Of a DNA stretch of 13,559 nt, positions 7,466 through 13,559 are shown piece by piece (position 1 is the stretch's first letter; each line of letters starts with the position of its first letter). Where the stretch lies: positions 1-13,559 of the forward strand of contig JAICQA010000038.1 in the NCBI GenBank assembly GCA_025929595.1, written 5' to 3'. This DNA is from Xanthobacteraceae bacterium. GTDB lineage: Bacteria > Pseudomonadota > Alphaproteobacteria > Rhizobiales > Xanthobacteraceae. A program made the position numbers and the translations under genes. A model generated the notes under the pieces. The model made no database searches, had not been told where the DNA came from, and saw nothing but the letters and a program-made list of their open reading frames with translations.

Positions 7466-7493
7466 CTTATACGGGTTGCACCCCTTGGGGCAA
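7466..7493 (-). promoter_or_regulatory. Possible kdsB promoter
   Basis: Reading leftward, TTGCCC (7493-7488) and TATAAG (7471-7466) are 16 bases apart. Transcription would begin near 7459 and leave a leader of about 56 nt before the kdsB ATG at 7403. The -10 matches the consensus at five of six positions and the -35 resembles the TTGCCA proposed for ffs in this window. This is a pattern match only. Confidence 0.35.
7476..7493. repeat. Short imperfect inverted repeat between divergent kdsB and cycM
   Basis: TTG-CA-CCCC-TT-GGGG-CAA forms an interrupted dyad in the 130-bp divergent intergenic region. It covers the -35-like box proposed for kdsB (7488-7493) and a TTGCAC (7476-7481) that could act as a -35 in the cycM direction, although no convincing -10 follows it there. 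It could be an operator or a chance G+C-rich palindrome. Confidence 0.35.
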
Positions 7494-7533
7494 AGCGATA
7501 CGTCTGGCCAAATGCGGGTGGGAGAGCGGCCGA

Positions 7534-8154
7534 ATGGACGGATTTGAGCTCAATAAGATCATGGGTGCCATCCTTGGCACCTGCCTGTTCGTCCTCTCCA
7601 TGAACATCGTCGCCGGCGCCGTCTTCTCGACTCACACACCGGAGAAACCGGGCTTTGTCGTCGAGGTGCCCGAGGCGGGCGAGGGTACAAAGCAGGCCGC
7701 CCCGGAAGAAGCCGCTCCGATCGCCGTGAGACTTGCCAAGGCGGATACCGCCAAGGGCGAGGCCGCTGCCAAGAAGTGTCTCGCTTGCCATAGCTTCGAA
7801 AAGGGCGGACCCAACAAGGTCGGCCCGAATCTGTGGAACGTGTACATGAACAAGCACGCGCACACGGAAGGCTTCTCGTACTCCGCGGCAATGAAGTCGC
7901 AGGAAGGCCAGTGGACCGCGGAAGATCTCGACAAGTTCCTGACCAATCCGCGCGCGGCCATCAAGGGAACGTCGATGGCGTTTGCTGGCATCCGCCGCCC
8001 CGAAGAGCGTGCGGACGTGATCGCGTATCTCGCGACACTCGCCGACAGTCCGAAGCCGCTGCCGAAGCCCTCGCAGGACGCGAAGGCGCCGGACGCTGCC
8101 AAGGGGGCCGCGCCTGCCGACGGTGCAAAGGCGCCCGCTCCGGCGAAGCAGTAA
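7534..8154 (+). CDS. Membrane-anchored cytochrome c, CycM/c552 type
   Basis: A 206-residue c-type cytochrome with an uncleaved N-terminal anchor (residues about 9-30, IMGAILGTCLFVLSMNIVAG). Related CycM proteins carry electrons between the bc1 complex and aa3-type oxidase on the periplasmic face. One haem site is present, C82-LA-C85-H86, and the likely distal ligand is M148 in GTSMAFAG; GPNLWNVY (97-104) is the usual class I segment. The first residues MDGFELNKI are those typical of the CycM group. The C-terminal 35 residues (about 172-206) are a Pro/Lys/Ala-rich tail beyond the haem domain. ATG 7534 is chosen because GGAGAG at 7521-7526 precedes it by 7 bases and the anchor begins there; the frame is open further upstream but antisense to kdsB. 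Divergent from kdsB. Confidence 0.9.
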   Translation: MDGFELNKIMGAILGTCLFVLSMNIVAGAVFSTHTPEKPGFVVEVPEAGEGTKQAAPEEAAPIAVRLAKADTAKGEAAAKKCLACHSFEKGGPNKVGPNLWNVYMNKHAHTEGFSYSAAMKSQEGQWTAEDLDKFLTNPRAAIKGTSMAFAGIRRPEERADVIAYLATLADSPKPLPKPSQDAKAPDAAKGAAPADGAKAPAPAKQ

Positions 8155-8268
8155 TTTCGCACCTTTCAACTATCCGTTAGGCGCGGCGGGGTGGTGGGCG
8201 GCAGCGCCGAAATCCGGCATATTCGTCGTTGCCGATCCGCCCGGGGGCGATGAACAACGGAGCCGCTG

Positions 8269-10134
8269 GTGCGCCACCAAAACCTTTGGTCCTTGCTGGG
8301 CTGCGGAGTCGCAGCCGCCCTCGCCGCCTCCTTCCTCGCCGTCCCGCCGAGCCCCGCCCAGGAGAGCGCGTGGAAGCACGGCCTGTCGCTCATGGGCGAG
8401 CCGAAATATCCGGCGGACTTCAAGCAATTCGATTACGTCAATGCGAACGCGCCGAAGGGCGGCTTTGTCCGCTTCGGACAGGACGGGACTTTCGACAATT
8501 TCAATTTCGTCATCCCGCGCGGCACCGCGGCGGCGGGGATCACCAACCTCTACGACACGCTGATGACGAGCGCGCTCGACGAAGTGGCAACCGAGTACGG
8601 GCTGCTGGCGGAGGCCGTGCGCCATCCGGCGGATTTCTCGACCGTGACCTACCGGTTGCGCAAGGAAGCACGCTGGCATGACGGCAAGCCGGTCACGCCC
8701 GAGGACGTCGTGTGGACGTTCGACAACCTGAAGAAGCTCAATCCGAATTATCGCTTCTATTATCGCCACGTCACGAAGGCGGAGCAGACCGGCGAGCGCG
8801 AGGTGACCTTCACCTTCGACGCGCCGGGCAATCGGGAATTGCCGCAGATCGTCGGGCAGCTTTTCGTGCTGCCGAAGCATTGGTGGACCGGCAAGGACGC
8901 GCAAGGCAATGCGCGCAACATCGACGCGGGCACGCTCGAGCCGCCGTTGGGGAGCGGTCCCTATCGCATCAAGAATTTCACTCCCGGCCGCAGCATTTCC
9001 TATGAGCGCGTTCCCGACTATTGGGGCGCCAAGATTCCTGCGCGGATCGGGACGGAGAACTTCGACGAGATCCGCTACGAGTATTTCCGCGATGAGACGG
9101 TCGAGCTCGAAGCGTTCAAGGCGGGCCACTTCGACTTCCGCGTGGAAAGTTCGGCACGGAGCTGGGCGACGGCCTACGACTTTCCGGCGCGGAACGAAGG
9201 CCGCGTGATCCTGGAGACGTTTCCAGAGCGGGCGCGCGGCGTCATGCAGGCCTTCGTGCCCAACCTGCGGCGTGAAAAATTCCAGGACCCGCGTGTGCGG
9301 CTGGCGCTGAACTATGCGCTCGATTTCGAGGACATGAACCGCACGCTCTTCTACAACCAGTACAAGCGCATCGAATCCTATTTCAGCGGCACCGAGCTCG
9401 CCTCCTCCGGCCTGCCGAAAGGCAAGGAGCTCGAGATCCTGGAGACGGTGCGCGGCAAGGTGCCGGAAGAAGTCTTCACCAAGGACTTCGAAAACCCGGT
9501 CGGCGGCACAGAGGAAGCGCGGCGAAACAATCTGCGGCAGGCGACGCGCCTGCTGCGCGAAGCCGGATACGAAATCCGCGACAAGCGGCTGGTCAATGCC
9601 AAAACGGGCGAACCGTTCGAGATCGAGTTTCTGCTGGTCAGCCCGGCTTTCGAGCGCGTTGTGCTGTTCTACAAGCCGGCACTGGAGCGTCTCGGCATCG
9701 CCGTCAGCGCGCGTGTGGTCGATAGCTCACAGTACCAGAACCGCGTGCGGGCGCGCGAATTCGACATGATCGTTGCGGGCTGGGGCCAGTCGCTGTCGCC
9801 CGGCAACGAGCAACTGGACTTCTGGGGCTCGGAAGCAGCAGACAGCGAGGCCTCGCGCAACTATGCGGGGATCAAGAACCCGGCGGTCGACGAATTGATC
9901 AAGAAGGTGATTTTCGCGACGAACCGCGCGGAACTGATCGCCGCCACTCACGCGCTCGACCGCGTACTGATGTGGAACCACTACGTCGTACCCACCTGGA
10001 CGATCGACGTGACGCGCACCGCCCGCTGGGACCGTTACGACCGTCCGAAGCAGTTGCCGGAATATTCCTTCGGATTTCCCGATATCTGGTGGTTCGACGC
10101 GAAAAAATCCGAAAAGGCGGGAGGACGGCAGTGA
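8269..10134 (+). CDS. Peptide ABC transporter substrate-binding protein, YejA-like, copy 1
   Basis: A 621-residue extracytoplasmic solute-binding protein of family 5 (oligopeptide/nickel class), similar in size to E. coli YejA (604 aa). The start is GTG at 8269 with GGAG at 8259-8262, six bases upstream. The N-terminus is a Sec-type signal peptide: a basic start, a hydrophobic stretch at about 7-25, and likely cleavage after PSPA (A30). The YejA-like opening block KHGLSLMGEPKYPADF (36-51) and FDYVNANAPKGG (54-65) follows. Further on is the family-5 segment WHDGKPVTPEDVVWTFDNLK, and near the C-terminus WDRYDRP and PDIWWFD. It shares a GTGA 4-bp overlap with the second binding protein and heads the operon. 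E. coli YejABEF takes up microcin C; the natural peptide substrate here is unknown. Confidence 0.93.
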   Translation: MRHQNLWSLLGCGVAAALAASFLAVPPSPAQESAWKHGLSLMGEPKYPADFKQFDYVNANAPKGGFVRFGQDGTFDNFNFVIPRGTAAAGITNLYDTLMTSALDEVATEYGLLAEAVRHPADFSTVTYRLRKEARWHDGKPVTPEDVVWTFDNLKKLNPNYRFYYRHVTKAEQTGEREVTFTFDAPGNRELPQIVGQLFVLPKHWWTGKDAQGNARNIDAGTLEPPLGSGPYRIKNFTPGRSISYERVPDYWGAKIPARIGTENFDEIRYEYFRDETVELEAFKAGHFDFRVESSARSWATAYDFPARNEGRVILETFPERARGVMQAFVPNLRREKFQDPRVRLALNYALDFEDMNRTLFYNQYKRIESYFSGTELASSGLPKGKELEILETVRGKVPEEVFTKDFENPVGGTEEARRNNLRQATRLLREAGYEIRDKRLVNAKTGEPFEIEFLLVSPAFERVVLFYKPALERLGIAVSARVVDSSQYQNRVRAREFDMIVAGWGQSLSPGNEQLDFWGSEAADSEASRNYAGIKNPAVDELIKKVIFATNRAELIAATHALDRVLMWNHYVVPTWTIDVTRTARWDRYDRPKQLPEYSFGFPDIWWFDAKKSEKAGGRQ

Positions 10135-11969
10135 CCGCCCGCCTCTCGCGCCGTTCGGTTCTTGCGATCGGCGCGGGCGCGGCAACGTGCCTTGCGCTGC
10201 CTCGTGTCAGCCGCGCGCAGGATGAGTTGCGCCACGGCCTTTCAGCCTTCGGCGACCTGAAATATCCGGCCGGCTTCAAGAACTTCGACTACGTGAACCT
10301 CGCGGCGCCCAAGGGCGGGCGCTTCTCGCATCTGCCGCCGAGCTTCGCGTTCAATCAGAACCTGTTCACCTTCAACACGCTGAACAGTTTCGTGCGCACC
10401 GGCGACGCCGCGACCGGCATGGAATCGACCTTCGCGACCCTCATGGTGCGCGCGCTCGACGAGCCCGACGCCATGTACGGACTCGCCGCAAGCGGCGTGC
10501 GGATCGCCGACCGGCAAACCTATCGCTTCATAATCCGGCCCGAGGCGCGTTTCCATGACGGCAGCAAGCTGACCGCCGAGGATGCCGCCTGGTCCATCAC
10601 GACGCTGAAGGAAAAGGGCCATCCGGTCATCCGCCAGCTCCTGCGCGACCTGACCGGAGCAAGCGCCGAGGACACGCAGACGCTGCTCGTGCGCTTCAAC
10701 GAAAAGCGCGGGCGGGAAATCCCCCTGTTCGTCGCCGGACTGCCGATTTTTTCCAAGGCCTTCTATGCGTCGCGCGATTTCGAGGCGGCGACGCTCGACA
10801 TCCCGCTCGGCTCCGGCGCCTACAAGGTCGGCAAGTTCGAGGCCGGCCGCTTTATCGAATACGAACGCGTGAAAGACTGGTGGGGTAAGGATCTTCCCGT
10901 CAGCCGCGGGATGAATAATTTCGATATTTTCCGGCACGAGTTCTTCCGCGACCGCGACGTCGCCTTCGAGGCTTTCACCGCCGGACATTATCTCTTCCGC
11001 GAAGAGTTCACGTCGCGCATCTGGGCCACGCGCTACGACTTTCCCGCCATCAAAGACGGACGCGTCAAGCGAGAAGTGCTGGAGGACCACACGCCTTCGG
11101 GCGCGCAGGGCTGGTTCATGAATACGCGGCGCGAAAAATTCAAGGACCCGCGGGTGCGCGAGGCAATGATCCTCGCCTTCGACTTCGAGTGGACGAACAA
11201 GAACATCATGTACGACTCCTACGAGCGTACACATTCGTACTTCCAGAACTCCGACATGATGGCAAAGGGTACGCCGTCGCCGGAAGAACTGGCGCTGCTC
11301 GAACCGTTCCGCGACAAACTTCAGAAGGAAGTCTTCGGCGAGCCGTTCGTGCCGCCGGTGACCGACGGCTCCGGCCAGGACCGCAGGCTGCTGCGTCGCG
11401 CAGCGCAGCTGCTCGAGGCCGCCGGCTACTCCATCAAGGACGGGCGGCGGCAGGATACGGGCGGCCGCCCGATCGAGGTCGAATTCCTGCTGCAAGAGCC
11501 GTCGTTCGAGGCGCATCACATGCCGTATATCCGCAATCTCGAGCGGATCGGCGTCACGGCCAATCTGCGGCTTGTCGACTCGTCGCAGTATCAGGCGCGG
11601 CTCAAGGAGTTCGACTTTGATGTCGCGATCCAGCGCTTCAGTTTCTCTTCTACGCCGGGCGAGTCGCTGCGCTCCTATCTCGGCTCCGACGCCGCCGCGC
11701 TCACGGGCTCCCGCAATCTCTCGGGCATTTCGGATCCGGTGATCGACCAATTGATCGAGAAGATCGTCGAGGCCGACACGCGCGAGTCCCTGACCGTCGC
11801 CTGCCGGGCGCTCGACCGCGTGCTGCGCGCCGGCCGTTATTGGGTGCCGCAGTGGTACAAAGGCTCACACTGGCTCGCTTACTGGGACCGGTTCGAGCAT
11901 CCGAAGGAAAAGCCGCGCTATGGCCGCGGTATCCCGGAGACATGGTGGGCGAAGCCCGACAAGGCATAG
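10131..11969 (+). CDS. Peptide ABC transporter substrate-binding protein, YejA-like, copy 2 (Tat-like signal)
   Basis: A 612-residue paralogue of the preceding protein. It shares the opening blocks (RHGLSAFGDLKYPAGF at 34-49, FDYVNLAAPKGG at 52-63), the family-5 core (FHDGSKLTAEDAAWSITTLK) and the C-terminal WDRFEHP and PETWWAK. GTG 10131 overlaps the upstream stop (GTGA) and has GGGAGGA 5 bases before it, which fixes the start; the frame is open further upstream only inside copy 1. Unlike copy 1, its signal peptide carries a twin-arginine-like motif, S6-R7-R8-S-V-L-A, then a modest hydrophobic stretch and likely cleavage after SRA (A29). This points to possible Tat export, but similar motifs also pass through Sec. 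An 81-bp gap separates it from yejB. Confidence 0.92.
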   Translation: MTARLSRRSVLAIGAGAATCLALPRVSRAQDELRHGLSAFGDLKYPAGFKNFDYVNLAAPKGGRFSHLPPSFAFNQNLFTFNTLNSFVRTGDAATGMESTFATLMVRALDEPDAMYGLAASGVRIADRQTYRFIIRPEARFHDGSKLTAEDAAWSITTLKEKGHPVIRQLLRDLTGASAEDTQTLLVRFNEKRGREIPLFVAGLPIFSKAFYASRDFEAATLDIPLGSGAYKVGKFEAGRFIEYERVKDWWGKDLPVSRGMNNFDIFRHEFFRDRDVAFEAFTAGHYLFREEFTSRIWATRYDFPAIKDGRVKREVLEDHTPSGAQGWFMNTRREKFKDPRVREAMILAFDFEWTNKNIMYDSYERTHSYFQNSDMMAKGTPSPEELALLEPFRDKLQKEVFGEPFVPPVTDGSGQDRRLLRRAAQLLEAAGYSIKDGRRQDTGGRPIEVEFLLQEPSFEAHHMPYIRNLERIGVTANLRLVDSSQYQARLKEFDFDVAIQRFSFSSTPGESLRSYLGSDAAALTGSRNLSGISDPVIDQLIEKIVEADTRESLTVACRALDRVLRAGRYWVPQWYKGSHWLAYWDRFEHPKEKPRYGRGIPETWWAKPDKA

Positions 11970-12050
11970 TGCGGGATCAAACGCCGCCGCCGCGCATTTA
12001 CCCGGGATTGCGCGATTGACCGGATACACAAAGCCACGCAGTTTGACGCC

Positions 12051-13160
12051 ATGACCGCCTATATTCTGCGCCGCCTGTTATTGATGATTCCGACGCTGCT
12101 CGGAATTCTCTTCGTGTCCTTTGTCGTCGTGCAGTTCGCGCCCGGCGGGCCGGTCGAGCGGGTGATCGCGCAGCTTTCCGGCGACGACGTCTCGGCGACT
12201 GCGCGCATTTCCGGCGGCGGCAGCGAAGTATCGCGGCAGGGCGCGGGCAATGCGTCGATGTCCGACCCGGTCGTGTCGAAATATCGCGGCGCGCAGGGGC
12301 TCGATCCGCAATTCATCAAGGAGCTGGAACGCCAGTTCGGCTTCGACAAGCCGGCGCATGAGCGCTTCCTGCTGATGATCTGGAATTTCGCGCGTTTCGA
12401 TTTCGGCAAAAGCTACTTCCGCGACACCAAGGTGATCGACCTCATCATCGAGAAACTGCCGGGGTCGGTCTCGCTCGGCCTCTGGATGACGCTGATCACC
12501 TATCTGATCTCGATTCCGCTCGGCATCAGCAAGGCGATGCGCGACGGGTCGCGTTTCGACGTGTGGACGTCGGGCGTCGTCATCATCGGCTATGCGATCC
12601 CGGGGTTTCTGTTCGCCATTCTCCTCATCGTGCTGTTCGCCGGCGGGTCGTTCTTTTCGATCTTCCCGCTTCGCGGCCTGACCTCGGATAATTTCTGGGC
12701 GCTGCCCTGGTACGCGCAGATCGCCGACTATTTCTGGCATCTGACATTGCCGCTGATCTCGATGATCCTCGGCGCCTTTGCCACCATGACGCTGCTCACC
12801 AAAAATTCCTTCCTCGACGAGATTCGCAAGCAGTATGTGGTGACGGCGCGCATGAAGGGACTGACGGAGCGGCGCGTGCTCTACGGTCACGTGTTCCGCA
12901 ACGCGATGCTCATTGTTATCGCGGGATTCCCCGGCGCTTTCATCGGCGCCTTCTTCAGCGGCTCGCTCCTGATCGAGACGATTTTCTCGCTCGACGGGCT
13001 TGGACTGCTCGGCTTTGAGAGCGTGCTGAACCGCGATTACCCGGTCGTGTTCGCGACGCTCTACATCTTCTCGCTCGTCGGCCTCGTCGTCGGCCTGATC
13101 TCGGATCTCACCTACACCTGGATCGATCCGCGCATCGACTTCGAGGCGCGGGAGGCGTGA
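12051..13160 (+). CDS. yejB: Peptide ABC transporter permease, YejB-like
   Basis: A 369-residue inner-membrane permease of the oligopeptide (OppB/DppB) class, close in length to E. coli YejB. It opens with TAYILRRLLLMIPTLLGILF, the first transmembrane span with its basic lead. A long periplasmic insertion (about 35-130) is typical of YejB and includes GLDPQFIKELERQFGFDKP (83-101). Five further hydrophobic spans follow (about 143-160, 173-196, 230-249, 285-303 and 335-352). The cytoplasmic loop that docks on the ATPase is FLDEIRKQYVVTARMKGL (254-271), and the C-terminal TWIDPRIDF is characteristic. It pairs with the YejE permease downstream. No clear Shine-Dalgarno precedes the ATG. Its last 25 bp recur 149 bp downstream. 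Confidence 0.94.
   Translation: MTAYILRRLLLMIPTLLGILFVSFVVVQFAPGGPVERVIAQLSGDDVSATARISGGGSEVSRQGAGNASMSDPVVSKYRGAQGLDPQFIKELERQFGFDKPAHERFLLMIWNFARFDFGKSYFRDTKVIDLIIEKLPGSVSLGLWMTLITYLISIPLGISKAMRDGSRFDVWTSGVVIIGYAIPGFLFAILLIVLFAGGSFFSIFPLRGLTSDNFWALPWYAQIADYFWHLTLPLISMILGAFATMTLLTKNSFLDEIRKQYVVTARMKGLTERRVLYGHVFRNAMLIVIAGFPGAFIGAFFSGSLLIETIFSLDGLGLLGFESVLNRDYPVVFATLYIFSLVGLVVGLISDLTYTWIDPRIDFEAREA
13136..13160 (+). repeat. Direct repeat, left copy (3' end of yejB)
   Basis: These 25 bp encode the last YejB residues (DFEAREA) plus the TGA stop. They recur at 13285-13309 with 23 of 25 bases identical, differing at 13140/13289 (t/g) and 13153/13302 (a/g). Confidence 0.85.
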
Positions 13161-13308
13161 CCATGCAAACGCTCACCCGGTTGCCGAATTTTATTGGCCG
13201 CGCCGGACCCATAGCTCGCCGGACGGCGAGCGTTCGCTCGCCTATGCCGGCCGCTTCGCGGCGCGGCTTCGGCGGCGCGGCGCGCGACGTCGAGGCGCGG
13301 GGGGCGTG
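13161..13308. mobile_element. Putative small inserted palindromic element between yejB and yejE
   Basis: The direct repeat of the yejB tail brackets 124 bp of hairpin-rich DNA (13161-13284). Outside this segment yejB and yejE would abut with a TGATG stop/start overlap, as the right copy does with the yejE ATG. The simplest reading is insertion of a short palindromic element with duplication of about 25 bp of target; tandem duplication followed by divergence is an alternative. An ATG at 13163 with GGAGG 7 bases upstream opens a 48-codon frame ending at the repeated TGA (13307-13309). Its product, beginning MQTLTRLPNFIGRAG, resembles nothing I know. No transposase is present. Confidence 0.5.
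13214..13242. repeat. Three-arm palindrome inside the yejB-yejE spacer
   Basis: GCTCGCC (13214-13220), GGCGAGCG (13225-13232) and CGCTCGCC (13235-13242) are alternating complementary arms, so the middle arm can pair with either flank. A further small hairpin, GCCGC-TTC-GCGGC, lies at 13250-13262. No T-run follows, so it is not a standard intrinsic terminator. It resembles REP-like or palindromic repeats in general form. Confidence 0.7.
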
Positions 13309-13309
13309 A
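13285..13309 (+). repeat. Direct repeat, right copy (before yejE)
   Basis: Second copy of the yejB 3' end, reading DVEARGA-stop in the frame of the small open frame starting at 13163. Its TGA overlaps the yejE ATG by one base, which looks like the ancestral yejB-yejE junction. Confidence 0.85.
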
Positions 13310-13559
13310 TGGACGCTCCCGCCCCGCGCCCGTCCGACGACGCCGTGGCGGTGACGCCCGGCCGCGGTGCGGTGCCCGTCGAACCCGGCCGTTTCACGCT
13401 GTCGCCGATCAACCGGCGGCGCTGGCAGAATTTCCGTGCAAACAAGCGCGGCTGGTGGTCGTTCTGGATTTTCATGGTCCTGTTCATCCTCAGCCTTGGC
13501 GCCGAATTCATCGCGAACGACAAACCCTTCTTCATCTCGCATGACGGTCGCTGGTACTT
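13309..13559 (+). CDS. yejE: Peptide ABC transporter permease, YejE-like (partial, cut by window edge)
   Basis: Only the first 83 codons are present. After a Pro/Ala-rich leader of about 33 residues comes LSPINRRRWQNFRANKRGWW, then a first transmembrane span (FWIFMVLFILSLGAEFIA) and NDKPFFISHDGRWYF. This order matches the YejE/OppC-class permease N-terminus, including the NDKP motif and the following DG-x-WY. It forms the transmembrane channel with YejB. The ATG at 13309 overlaps a TGA; GTG at 13306 is an in-frame alternative only three bases upstream. A G-rich run (13299-13304) could serve as the ribosome binding site but sits only 4 bases from the ATG. The rest of the gene and any yejF ATPase lie outside the window. 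Confidence 0.9.
   Translation, partial: MDAPAPRPSDDAVAVTPGRGAVPVEPGRFTLSPINRRRWQNFRANKRGWWSFWIFMVLFILSLGAEFIANDKPFFISHDGRWY

Noticed and set aside
8155..8268. Terminator or promoter between the cytochrome gene and the yej operon
   Set aside because: CGCCC-GG-GGGCG is a short dyad with no T-run, and CATATT lacks a suitable -35. A promoter is expected here for the operon, but none can be named with confidence.
9972..10130. Upstream extension of the second binding protein
   Set aside because: It lies wholly inside copy 1. The GTG at 10131 has a Shine-Dalgarno and is immediately followed by a signal peptide.
10242..11750. Long minus-strand open frame (502 codons) opposite the second binding protein
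   Set aside because: Same reasoning: it mirrors a strongly conserved gene, and its composition is typical of an antisense frame in G+C-rich codons.
12016..12050. TTGACC as a -35 box for a separate yejB promoter
   Set aside because: The hexamer 17 bases downstream (CAGTTT) is a poor -10, so the gap between the second binding protein and yejB gives no reliable promoter.
1..13559. CRISPR arrays, tRNA or rRNA genes, phage or toxin-antitoxin modules
   Set aside because: No regularly spaced repeats, cloverleaf genes, integrases or toxin-like genes were seen by eye. Apart from the yejB-yejE spacer, the window is compact conserved core genome.

Overview
The window looks like chromosomal housekeeping DNA from an alphaproteobacterium, most likely of the order Hyphomicrobiales (Bradyrhizobium/Rhodopseudomonas/Xanthobacteraceae side). 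The clues are high G+C, a Gram-negative outer-membrane gene (kdsB), a CycM-type membrane-anchored cytochrome c, an alphaproteobacterial form of DnaX with a reduced cysteine cluster, and a yej-type peptide ABC transporter with two tandem binding proteins. The genus cannot be fixed from the sequence alone.

Layout. At 9-1373 (+) lies an AmpG-like muropeptide permease. It converges on, and overlaps by 33 bp, a leftward DNA replication/repair cluster: recR (1341-1946), the YbaB/EbfC nucleoid protein gene (1946-2266), dnaX (2279-4099) and, furthest upstream, the bacterial SRP RNA gene ffs (about 4188-4287) with a recognisable promoter. Rightward from there run a HIT-family gene (4388-4807) and nudC, an NADH pyrophosphatase gene (4817-5779). 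The nudC stop interlocks with that of the leftward kdsB-pheA pair (7403-5776), which has an ATGA overlap. Divergent from kdsB is a membrane-anchored cytochrome c gene of CycM type (7534-8154).

The right third is a peptide-uptake operon: two tandem, paralogous family-5 solute-binding proteins (8269-10134 and 10131-11969), the YejB-like permease (12051-13160) and the start of the YejE-like permease (13309 to the window edge). The ATPase gene (yejF) would be expected beyond the edge. The first binding protein has an ordinary Sec-type signal peptide, while the second has a twin-arginine-like one.

No complete undescribed system is visible: every substantial gene belongs to a recognisable family. 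The least ordinary structure is between yejB and yejE. There the last 25 bp of yejB, stop codon included, are present twice, 149 bp apart (23/25 identical). They bracket a hairpin-rich segment that reads like a small inserted palindromic element which pushed apart two formerly overlapping genes. Secondary points are a HIT protein with Gln in place of the first motif His, a DnaX with only one of the usual zinc-module cysteines, a divergent kdsB/cycM promoter region with an inverted repeat over the -35 boxes, and an Ala/Pro/Lys-rich tail on the cytochrome.
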